Assembly: GCA_002069785.1 (NCBI GenBank) | Contig: MWCA01000009.1 | Coordinates: forward strand, 21,168 to 85,167 | Direction of reading: 5' to 3' | DNA from: Lentisphaerae bacterium ADurb.Bin242 | Lineage (GTDB): Bacteria > Verrucomicrobiota > Lentisphaeria > Victivallales > UBA1829 | Length of the DNA: 64,000 nt | Translations under genes and position numbers: made by a program | The notes under the pieces: model-generated | What the model saw: only the letters and a program-made list of their open reading frames with translations | Database searches by the model: none | What the model was told of the DNA's origin: nothing | Part shown: one piece after another, positions 46,120-53,667 of the stretch | Numbering within the stretch: position 1 is the first letter of the stretch | How the letters are laid out: every line of letters starts with the position of its first letter

Positions 46120-48810
46120 ATGAACTTGAAAAAGCAATGGGTCACGGAAGGCTTCGAGGCGTTCCGCCGCGGAACCTTCGGGAACGGCGGACAGAATCTC
46201 TATGTTTCAAAGGCGGGCGTGCTGCAGCGGATCTTTCAATACGATCTGGATCATGACGGATACTTCGACCTCGTTTTCGCCAACTGTCAGAATCACCACG
46301 AGTCCGCGCCGTCGTACGTCTACACGCCGGACGGAAGGCGCGAGGAGCTTCCGGGTCAGGGAGCCCTCTGCGGAACGGCGGTCGATCTGACTGGAAGCGG
46401 CTTCCTGGACCTGGTGGTTGCCGGATACTACGACATGGCCGCGCCGTTCGCGTCCACGGACATCTATTTCGGCTCGCCGGAAGGCTATTCGGAGAAGCGC
46501 CACATCCGGATTCCGACGCCCTGCGCGGAGGACTGCTGTCACGGAAAATTCAACGGGGACGGGCGCCCCGCGCTGGCCTTCGCCATGCCCAATTACGGCA
46601 CGGTCCGCGTTTTCCATCCCACGGAACTGGGGATCGAGTGGTCGCGTTCTATCGATCTGCCGATCGCCTGCAATCTCCTGGCCGCAACGGATCTCGACGG
46701 CGACGGTTTCGATGAACTGATCGTCCGGAAGAAAGATTCCACGGAGACGGTCATTTACTGGGGCGGAAAAGACGGCCTCAGCGAAAACCGCTGCACGGTC
46801 CTTCCCGAGCTTCCCGCAAGCGAAATTCTCCAGCCGGAAGAGGAAAAAACATTGCAGAGCGACATGGAGAAAAAATTCGAAGCGCCGCGCCGGCTTCAGA
46901 CGGTGATCTGGAAAAACCGTCGCTGTTTCACCCTCTCCACCGGCAAAAAGGTCTTCTTCTACGGCTCCGGCCCGAAACGGGAAATCGAATGCGTGCTGGA
47001 ACTGGAAGTCCCCATGGCGCTTGCGGTCGCGGTCGGTGACATCAACGGCGACGGTTATGAGGACATCGCCGCCGCCTGCCGCGTGCGCAATCCGGAGGAC
47101 AAGCACAAGCAATGCAGCTTCATTTACCGGGGCGGGCCCGACGGATTCCGTCCGGAACGGCGCACCGCGCTGGATACGCAACAGGCCTGCGACGTCGCCA
47201 TCGGCGGGCGCAAGAAGGACGGCTGTGCCGATGTGCTTTTCTGTCAGAGCAGCGTCGGAAGGGTCTATACCAACCATGCGCTCCTTTTTGAAGGCGCGAA
47301 GGAGGGCGTCAATCCCGAACCGCGCAAGTATGAAGGGGAGGACTCCCGCCGGGCGTTTTTCGTGGAAAATCCGGGCATGGAGACACGCATTTTTCTGGTG
47401 AACCACTATTCCCGTTCGTCCGTCGGGTTCGACAAAACCTATATCTACCGGGGCGGCCCGGACGGCTATTCCCCCGAAAACCGCATCGAAGTCCCCTCCT
47501 GGTGCGCCGTGGACTCTCTTTCCGCCGACCTCGACGACGACGGCTGGGCGGAACTGCTGGTCTGCAACAATTCGGAGAATTCTCTCCATCTCGACCCCGG
47601 CCACCATGTGCATCATTTCGGCCCGGGCGGCTTCGAGCCGAAGAAAACTTATACGCTCAAAACCGATCTCGGATGGGGAACGGCCGCGGGGGACTTCAAC
47701 CACGACGGGTATCTGGAACTGGTCACCGTCTGCAACCATTGGAAGGACCTACGCATTTTCTACGGCGGACCCGAGGGTTTTTCCCGGTACGAAGACATCC
47801 CGCTGGACGGAAAGGGAAGTCCCCGCTGGATTTTTGCCGCCGATCTGAACAAGAACGGCTGGCTGGATCTGATCGTGCCGCTGATCAATGCGGACCGGAC
47901 CCTGATCCTCCGGGGCGGACCCGAAGGCTTCAGCCTCCGGCGCAGCACGGAACTGGCCGTCTATCACGGTGCATGCGCCCGCGCCGCCGACCTGACCGGA
48001 AACGGGTATCCGGATATTCTGATCGGGACGCATACCGATACGCCGAAGAACGGGGAGCTCCCCCCGCACCAGCCGCACAACTCCTATCTGCACATTTACT
48101 GGAACGGTCCCGGCGGATTGAGCGAAAACAACAAGACTGTTTTACGTACGGACGCCGTCGATGCGATGTGTGTCGCAGACTTCAATAACGACGGCTGGCT
48201 GGATGTTTTCTGCTGCAGCTACCACGGCGGAAAAGACCGGGATGTGCACTCCTTCCTCTACTGGAACCGCAAAGGAACTTTCCGCGCCGCCGACCGCCAG
48301 TTGATCTATACGCATTCCGCTTCCGGGTGCATCGCCGCCGATTTCAACGAGGACGGCTATGTCGATCTCGCCGTCGCCAACCATAAGGTCAACGGCGACC
48401 ACCTCGGCTTCTCCTCGGTCTGGTGGAACGGACCCGACGGATTCGACAAACGGAACCGGACCGATCTTCCCACGGCCGGGCCGCACGGAATGACCTCCGT
48501 CGAGCCGGGCAACCTCCTGACCCGCGGCCCGGAGGAATACTATGAATCCGAACCGATCCGGGCGGAATTCAATGTCCTCTCCGCGAAGGCGGACGTTGAA
48601 GCGGAAATTCCGCCGAAAACCTGGGTCAAAGTCCACCTGCGTTCGGCTTCGGACGAAGCCGGGCTCCAGGAAGCGGTCTGGCTCGAACCGGAAGAATTTA
48701 AATGCAGCCAAGGCGACTTCATCCAGTATCAGCTTGTGCTGGGCGCGACGAATTCGCTGCGGTCTCCCCGGATTACAAAAACCGTCATCGAACTGGAATA
48801 CGCCGGTTGA
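46120..48810 (+). CDS. FG-GAP/VCBS repeat propeller protein, no signal peptide
   Basis: This 896-residue protein consists of repeated beta-propeller blades. At least eight carry a D-x-[DN]-x-[DN]-G calcium-loop motif (DLDHDGYFDL, DLDGDGFDEL, DINGDGYEDI, DLDDDGWAEL, DFNHDGYLEL, DLNKNGWLDL, DFNNDGWLDV, DFNEDGYVDL). A second recurrent motif YxGGPDG[FY]S precedes them. Such propellers are usually extracellular; here MNLKKQWVTEGFEAFRR shows no signal peptide and the start (46120) directly follows the upstream stop with AAAGGG before it. Possibly a cytosolic carbohydrate-binding or lyase-like protein (inference). Confidence 0.8.
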   Translation: MNLKKQWVTEGFEAFRRGTFGNGGQNLYVSKAGVLQRIFQYDLDHDGYFDLVFANCQNHHESAPSYVYTPDGRREELPGQGALCGTAVDLTGSGFLDLVVAGYYDMAAPFASTDIYFGSPEGYSEKRHIRIPTPCAEDCCHGKFNGDGRPALAFAMPNYGTVRVFHPTELGIEWSRSIDLPIACNLLAATDLDGDGFDELIVRKKDSTETVIYWGGKDGLSENRCTVLPELPASEILQPEEEKTLQSDMEKKFEAPRRLQTVIWKNRRCFTLSTGKKVFFYGSGPKREIECVLELEVPMALAVAVGDINGDGYEDIAAACRVRNPEDKHKQCSFIYRGGPDGFRPERRTALDTQQACDVAIGGRKKDGCADVLFCQSSVGRVYTNHALLFEGAKEGVNPEPRKYEGEDSRRAFFVENPGMETRIFLVNHYSRSSVGFDKTYIYRGGPDGYSPENRIEVPSWCAVDSLSADLDDDGWAELLVCNNSENSLHLDPGHHVHHFGPGGFEPKKTYTLKTDLGWGTAAGDFNHDGYLELVTVCNHWKDLRIFYGGPEGFSRYEDIPLDGKGSPRWIFAADLNKNGWLDLIVPLINADRTLILRGGPEGFSLRRSTELAVYHGACARAADLTGNGYPDILIGTHTDTPKNGELPPHQPHNSYLHIYWNGPGGLSENNKTVLRTDAVDAMCVADFNNDGWLDVFCCSYHGGKDRDVHSFLYWNRKGTFRAADRQLIYTHSASGCIAADFNEDGYVDLAVANHKVNGDHLGFSSVWWNGPDGFDKRNRTDLPTAGPHGMTSVEPGNLLTRGPEEYYESEPIRAEFNVLSAKADVEAEIPPKTWVKVHLRSASDEAGLQEAVWLEPEEFKCSQGDFIQYQLVLGATNSLRSPRITKTVIELEYAG

Positions 48811-48822
48811 AGGAATTTTTTT

Positions 48823-50103
48823 ATGAATGGATGCTGGAAAAAAGGCGCGCTTCATACCCACAGTTTCTGGTCCGACGGAGAAGCGTTTCCGGAACAGGTG
48901 GTCCTCCGCCATCTGGAACGCGGATATGATTTCGTCTGTCTTACGGACCACAACAATCTCGGGCTTGATCCGCAGTTCTGGCTGTATGTGATCCAGCCGG
49001 AACAAGGGCCTTTTCCCGGCGGACTTCCTTACATCGGCGGCTGCGTCTGGCAGGCCGCGCTGGACCGTTACCAGGCGGATTTTCCCGGTTTGACGGAGAC
49101 CAAAACGGCGGCGGACAGGAAATATGTCCGGGTCAGGAGCCTGCCCGAGGTGAAGAGTCTTTTCCGCAGACAGCGCGGTTTCATCGTCATGGGCGGCGAG
49201 GAAGTTTCCTTCTGCCTCCGGACCTCCCGTACACGGTATCAGCTGCACATGGGGGTTCTGAACCTGGAAAAACAGATGGATTGTTTGTCCGGCAGGAGCC
49301 TGCCGGAAACATTGCGGAAGAACAAAGACCTCTACGACAAAATCAGGAAACGGCAGAAGGCGCCTTCTTTGTTCATCCTGAACCATCCGGGCGGATATTA
49401 CTACGATCTGGAACCGGAAGCGTTGATCGAAAATGACGACATCCGCCACTTCGAACTCTGCAACAGCAATGTGGACGGTGTCGGCGGGGAGGGATCATTC
49501 CGACATCCGCTTCTCTATGACAATGAGAAGTTCTGGGATATTGTCAATGCCCATCGGGCCGAAGACGGCAAGGCGCTCCTGCTGGGTGCGGCAAGCGACG
49601 ATTCCCACTATTACACCCCCGAACGCATCGATCTGAGGACCGGAGTCGGACGCGCCTGGGTCATGGTGAACTGTCCCGGGAGATTCCATGAAAATACCGT
49701 TGTCGAAGCGATGGAACGCGGTGATTATTATCCCACTCTCGGAGTGATTTTCGAATCGGTTTCTTTTGAAAAGGGAACGCTGCGTATCCGAATCAAGCCG
49801 GAAGAGAAACAGAAATATACGATCCGGTTTGTAACTACGCGTCGCGGATTTTCACGCAAGGTCAACTCCATTGACCTGACCGGCGACAGCCCGCGTCCGC
49901 CGCGTATTCTTTCCGTTTATTCGAACGAAATCGGATGCGTTGCGGCCGAATTTGCCGGAACCGAAGCGCAATACACGATGAAACCGGATGACCTTTATGT
50001 CCGTGCTGTGGCGGTTTCCGACAAGGCGACCCGTTGCCGGGGAACCCGGCATCCCGAATTCGAGACCGCGTGGACGCAGCCATACAGAAAGAATAAATCC
50101 TGA
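48823..50103 (+). CDS. PHP-domain metal-dependent hydrolase
   Basis: This 426-residue protein has the PHP signatures: GALHTHSFWSDG (residues 8-19), CLTDHNNLG (near 45), ILNHPGGYYYD (near 185) and the final ASDDSHYYT (near 257). These ligand-rich segments bind metals for phosphoester hydrolysis. C-terminal residues 300-426 look like an added beta domain. The substrate may be a sugar phosphate or oligosaccharide derivative. GAAGGA precedes the start. It is 12 bases from the FG-GAP gene. Confidence 0.8.
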   Translation: MNGCWKKGALHTHSFWSDGEAFPEQVVLRHLERGYDFVCLTDHNNLGLDPQFWLYVIQPEQGPFPGGLPYIGGCVWQAALDRYQADFPGLTETKTAADRKYVRVRSLPEVKSLFRRQRGFIVMGGEEVSFCLRTSRTRYQLHMGVLNLEKQMDCLSGRSLPETLRKNKDLYDKIRKRQKAPSLFILNHPGGYYYDLEPEALIENDDIRHFELCNSNVDGVGGEGSFRHPLLYDNEKFWDIVNAHRAEDGKALLLGAASDDSHYYTPERIDLRTGVGRAWVMVNCPGRFHENTVVEAMERGDYYPTLGVIFESVSFEKGTLRIRIKPEEKQKYTIRFVTTRRGFSRKVNSIDLTGDSPRPPRILSVYSNEIGCVAAEFAGTEAQYTMKPDDLYVRAVAVSDKATRCRGTRHPEFETAWTQPYRKNKS

Positions 50104-50117
50104 AAGGAAGTGTGAAT

Positions 50118-50225
50118 ATGAATGCGACAGGATTCCGGGAGGGAATGCTTCCGCTTTCCGGAACCGACATAAACCATTATATGAAATCCCGTTTTAATCC
50201 ATTAAAAAAGGAATGTTTCTCATGA
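50118..50225 (+). CDS. Possible small ORF of 35 residues upstream of the aldolase gene
   Basis: An ATG at 50118 with AAGGAAG seven bases upstream opens a 35-codon frame (MNATGFREGMLPLSGTDINH...) that ends at TGA 50223-50225. This stop overlaps the ATG of the aldolase gene at 50222 as ATGA, which is the same coupling pattern used repeatedly in this window. No transmembrane segment or known family is recognised. It could be a leader peptide or coupling ORF, or simply an accident. Confidence 0.35.
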   Translation: MNATGFREGMLPLSGTDINHYMKSRFNPLKKECFS

Positions 50226-51118
50226 AAAAAGTATTCAGCGCCACTGTCACACCCCTTCACGAAAACGGAACCCTCGACAAAAAAGGGCTCCGCAATATCT
50301 TCGAACGCAACATCCGTCACGGTCTCGACGGCATTTTCCTGCTCGGGTCCATGGGCGAATGGGGCAGCTTCGACGATGACTTCAAGGAGGAATATGTCCG
50401 GGAAAGCGTCGGCGTCATCGGAAAGAGGATGGAACTTCTGGTCGGCATCAACGCCACCAGCCTTCCGCTGTCCCTGAAAACCATGGAACAGTATTCCAAA
50501 TATGGCTTCGACAGCTATGTCTTCATGCTTCCCGGCCGGACCTCTTCGCTGGACCCGGTCAAGTCCATTCTGAAAGTGCTGGACGCCGCCGACCGGAGCG
50601 TCTACTATTACCACTGTCCGCCGAATAACGGCATCAATCTTTCGCTGGACGATTTTGCAAAAATCATGAAGCATCCGAAACTCAAGGGAATCAAGAATTC
50701 CGCGTCGAACATGTGGCTCCGGCGCGAACTCATTTATATGAAAAACGAAAAGGGTTTCAAAACGCTGTTCCTCGAAGGACAGGAATGGGCGACCGACGAA
50801 GCCATGATCGCGGGCTGCGACGGCATGCTTTGCGGACTGGGCGCGCTCGCCTCCAAGGTGATGGTCGGTATCGCCCGCGCGGTGGACGCCGGCCATATCG
50901 CCGAAGCGGTCCGCCTCCAGAATGTTTTCATCTCCATTTTCCACGGCGTGTACGGCATCGATCTGGCCAATGTCTGGAACGGACAGAAATATGCGCTGGT
51001 GAAGCTCGGCCTGATCGATTCCCCCTATACCATCGCGCAGGAAATGGACTCCTTGACCGACGCGGCCAAAAAACGCATCGAAAACTGCCTGAAACAACTC
51101 AACGAGGAGCTGGACTGA
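50222..51118 (+). CDS. Dihydrodipicolinate synthase/N-acetylneuraminate lyase family protein
   Basis: About 298 residues with the class I aldolase TIM-barrel pattern of the DapA/NanA family: SATVTPLHENGTLDKKGLRN, LLGSMGEWGSF, VGINATS. The Schiff-base Lys158 is in KLKGIKNSASN, and the conserved Tyr130 is in VYYYHCPPNNGINL. The residues around it differ from DapA (no Arg after the Tyr motif), favouring a keto-deoxy sugar-acid aldolase. In a glycan operon it may split a sialic, ketodeoxy-uronic or similar acid to pyruvate (inference). AAAGGA precedes ATG 50222; ATG 50213 lacks a good site. Confidence 0.8.
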   Translation: MKKVFSATVTPLHENGTLDKKGLRNIFERNIRHGLDGIFLLGSMGEWGSFDDDFKEEYVRESVGVIGKRMELLVGINATSLPLSLKTMEQYSKYGFDSYVFMLPGRTSSLDPVKSILKVLDAADRSVYYYHCPPNNGINLSLDDFAKIMKHPKLKGIKNSASNMWLRRELIYMKNEKGFKTLFLEGQEWATDEAMIAGCDGMLCGLGALASKVMVGIARAVDAGHIAEAVRLQNVFISIFHGVYGIDLANVWNGQKYALVKLGLIDSPYTIAQEMDSLTDAAKKRIENCLKQLNEELD

Positions 51119-51121
51119 AAA

Positions 51122-52663
51122 ATGATTCCGATTCATCTTGGCGGACGACGTGAATTGTTCGTGGATGACTTCATGATCGAGCAGAGAAGCCCGGGCGCGG
51201 AATTCCGTTCCCATTGCCTTGCGCGCAAAGAGGCGGTATTTTCCGTCGATGCCCCGCACGAATTCACAAACGCCTCCGGTTATCAGAGTATTGTGAAGGA
51301 CGGTGCGCGGTATTTGCTGTATTACCGCGCGGGCGGACGCTATCCGGCTCCCGCCGGAATGAGTTCTTCGCAAGATTGGAAACTTTGTGTGATTGAATCG
51401 AATGACGGAATTCACTGGAAACGCCCCTCTCTTTACTTGCGTCCGAGCGGTCCCAACGTGGTGCTCGACGGTGAAATGACGCGCGAGGTCGCACCGGACC
51501 CGATCTGTCCGGCGGTTACCACCGTGTTCAAAGATTCCAATCCGGATTGTCCGCCTGAAGAGAAATTCAAAATGATCGTAACCAGCGAAAGCAATGACGC
51601 CTGGCGCGGCATGTATCTTTTTGTGTCCGAAGACGGTTTCCATTTCCGTTGCAAAAGTAAAAAGAAGTTTGAACTTGACAGCTCCTGCGATTCTCAGAAT
51701 CTGGCTTTCTTCGATCCGAACATCGGGGAATACCGGATTTATCACAGGCACATCTATTTCGAACCGGTCGAATTGCGGACAATCCGCACGCATCGGACAA
51801 AGGACTTTACCGTTTTTACGGACGGGAATGATTTACAGTTCGATGACGGTCATTTCATGCAGCTCTACACCAACACGATACAGCCATACTTCCGGGCGGA
51901 ACATATCCTGCTTGGATTTCCGATGCGGTATGTCAATTACGACCTCCGGTGGGATGCTTCGCTTTTGGCGCGTCCGGGGTATGAACACCGTGTATTCCGC
52001 GCTTTCCGCCAGAATCCGCATGACATCCGCTATGGAACGGTCTCCACGGACAGCATCCTGATTTCCAGCCGCGACGGAGTTCATTTCAAACGTCATCCGG
52101 AAGCGATTCTTCGTCCCGGGCCCATGACGGAAGGCTCCTGGGTTTATGGGGACAGTTCCCTGTTCACCGGCATGATCCCCACCCGCTCGGCTCTCGGATT
52201 CGGCGCGCCCGACGAGCTTTCCTTCTATTCCAACGAAAATTACTGGGAGAACGGAGCCACAAGATTCAGGCGGTGTTCCATACGAATGGACGGTTTCGTT
52301 TCCGTCCATTTCTCCGCGGATGGCGGAGAACTCCTCACGAAAGCATTCACCTTTTCCGGAGGACGGCTCGAACTCAATATGGAAACCAGCGCCTGGGGAT
52401 TCTTTCAGGTCGAGTTCCTGGATGAAAACGCACATCCCGTTCCGGGGTTCACCTTTGGGGAATCGCTTCCGGAATCCTGCGATGCCCTCGATGCCGCTCC
52501 GCGATGGAAAGAACACGGCGCGGATTTGCGTTCGCTGGAAGGAAGAGTTGTCCGCATGAAAATTCATGCGCGTGACGCCGACCTTTACAGTTTTCAATTT
52601 GTTCCCTTCCGCGAGGAGCCGAAAATCGGTTCTCCCGCGGAGTATTCAACGGAAGGAGTCTGA
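51122..52663 (+). CDS. Five-bladed propeller glycosidase-like protein (LFVDDFMIE family)
   Basis: This 513-residue protein begins with IPIHLGGRRELFVDDFMIEQ, a hallmark of a Planctomycetes/Lentisphaerae family related to GH32/43-type propellers. Blades have repeated W/Y-rich strands (YLLYYRAGGRYP; WKLCVIESNDGIHWKRPSLY; GMYLFVSEDGFHFR; YGTVSTDSILISSRDGVHFK). Residues 390-513 form a beta-sandwich (GFVSVHFSADGGELLTKAFT) like the C-terminus of GH32. It has no signal peptide, so it probably works in the cytosol. It starts three bases after the aldolase stop. The substrate is unknown. Confidence 0.7.
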   Translation: MIPIHLGGRRELFVDDFMIEQRSPGAEFRSHCLARKEAVFSVDAPHEFTNASGYQSIVKDGARYLLYYRAGGRYPAPAGMSSSQDWKLCVIESNDGIHWKRPSLYLRPSGPNVVLDGEMTREVAPDPICPAVTTVFKDSNPDCPPEEKFKMIVTSESNDAWRGMYLFVSEDGFHFRCKSKKKFELDSSCDSQNLAFFDPNIGEYRIYHRHIYFEPVELRTIRTHRTKDFTVFTDGNDLQFDDGHFMQLYTNTIQPYFRAEHILLGFPMRYVNYDLRWDASLLARPGYEHRVFRAFRQNPHDIRYGTVSTDSILISSRDGVHFKRHPEAILRPGPMTEGSWVYGDSSLFTGMIPTRSALGFGAPDELSFYSNENYWENGATRFRRCSIRMDGFVSVHFSADGGELLTKAFTFSGGRLELNMETSAWGFFQVEFLDENAHPVPGFTFGESLPESCDALDAAPRWKEHGADLRSLEGRVVRMKIHARDADLYSFQFVPFREEPKIGSPAEYSTEGV

Positions 52664-52665
52664 CA

Positions 52666-53112
52666 ATGCTCCGCTATCAGGAAAACGGAGAGCTTCACAA
52701 GGATTTCCACGGCACGACCAACACCACGCTCAATTATATTGCCGGCAAATACGGCGTGGACGCCCTGAAAACGATCCTTCGCAAAACCGGACGCGACGTT
52801 TACAAATCCATTCGGGAAAAACTGGCCAGAGGAGACGCCTCCGAGCTCCTCGAACATCTGAACTGGTTCTTTTACCGCGAGGGCGCCGAATTCAAGCTCA
52901 CCGTCGGAAAGGATGAAATCCGCTTCGAGGTCATGGAGTGTCCCGCGATCAAACACCTGAAAAAGCTGGGACTGGAACCTTCCGTGCACATCTGCCTTCA
53001 GACTTCCGAGGTCAATGCCGGAATGTGCGAAGGAACTCCGTGGAAAAGTTCCGTGGAAAAGAAAGGCGCGGCACATTGCGTCCAGATTTTCAGAAAGGAG
53101 GAGAAAGCATGA
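52666..53112 (+). CDS. Small Cys-containing protein, unknown function (pair member 1)
   Basis: A 148-residue cytoplasmic protein not assigned to a family by me; an L-2-amino-thiazoline-4-carboxylate hydrolase-like fold is possible but unproven. It contains LARGDASELLEHLNWFFYRE, IRFEVMECPAIKHLKKLG and a Cys series (Cys in ECPA, HICLQT, GMCEGTPW, AHCVQ). GGAAGGAG precedes the start, two bases after the propeller stop. It shows the same E/K-CP motif and similar size as the next protein, so the two may be distant paralogues forming a complex. Confidence 0.6.
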   Translation: MLRYQENGELHKDFHGTTNTTLNYIAGKYGVDALKTILRKTGRDVYKSIREKLARGDASELLEHLNWFFYREGAEFKLTVGKDEIRFEVMECPAIKHLKKLGLEPSVHICLQTSEVNAGMCEGTPWKSSVEKKGAAHCVQIFRKEEKA

Positions 53113-53633
53113 TCCCGAGCGACCATTTTGTCCGTTTTTACAACGAGGTCTTCCAATTCCTCGACGAGAAAGGCGGACTGGAAGAATATTACCGGGAGAT
53201 CAGCCGCCACCAGGAACTGCACTGTCTCAAGATTTTTACGGAAAACGGCCTCCAAGGGATGTATGACTACTGGGAACACATCCGCATCGAGGAGAATTGC
53301 GACATGGAAATGGAACTCGGCAGGAATAAACTCGCGCTTCACATGAGAAAATGTCCGAGCCTCAGCAAAGTCCTCGACAACGACGCCGCGCCGTGTGAGA
53401 AATACTGCGACCATTGTCCGGGCTGGGTGCTGCCGCTCCTTGCGAAATGCGGGTATGCCTGTGTCTACGACCTTGTGGACCGTGCCGCGCCTCAATGCCG
53501 CATGTCGATTTTCACTTGTCTCGAAGAGGCGCGGAAGTGCTGGAATGACCTGCTGGCCTCCGGCCGCGATCCCTCCCTCTGCCGCAACAATTTCAAGGCT
53601 CTCGGGAAAAAATCCAAAACGGCAGCCCGTTGA
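53109..53633 (+). CDS. Small Cys-rich protein, unknown function (pair member 2)
   Basis: About 174 residues; no membrane segment. It contains MRKCPSLSKVL followed by CEKYCDHCPGWVLPLLAKCG, YACVYDLVDRAAPQC and MSIFTCLEEARKCW, a high Cys count that suggests a metal site or disulfides. The middle CP motif aligns with that of the preceding protein. Its ATG overlaps the preceding stop (ATGA), and AAAGGAGG lies upstream, so the pair is translationally coupled. It is the last gene of the large operon; a hairpin overlapping its stop may be the terminator. A longer frame opening at 52938 is rejected because it overlaps the first gene. Confidence 0.6.
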   Translation: MIPSDHFVRFYNEVFQFLDEKGGLEEYYREISRHQELHCLKIFTENGLQGMYDYWEHIRIEENCDMEMELGRNKLALHMRKCPSLSKVLDNDAAPCEKYCDHCPGWVLPLLAKCGYACVYDLVDRAAPQCRMSIFTCLEEARKCWNDLLASGRDPSLCRNNFKALGKKSKTAAR

Positions 53634-53642
53634 GGCTGTTTT
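53616..53642 (+). terminator. Terminator at the end of the large operon
   Basis: CAGCC (53623-53627), a 6-base loop and GGCTG (53634-53638) are followed by TTTT; flanking AAAAC/GTTTT can extend the stem. The hairpin includes the TGA of the last gene. The converging gene at 53668 ends 26 bases away. Confidence 0.5.
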
Positions 53643-53667
53643 CTCCCATATCGTCCGGCAGACGGAT

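Noticed and set aside
52938..53108. Longer start for the last small Cys protein
   Set aside because: It would overlap the preceding gene by 175 bases in another frame, while ATG 53109 has AAAGGAGG and an ATGA overlap.
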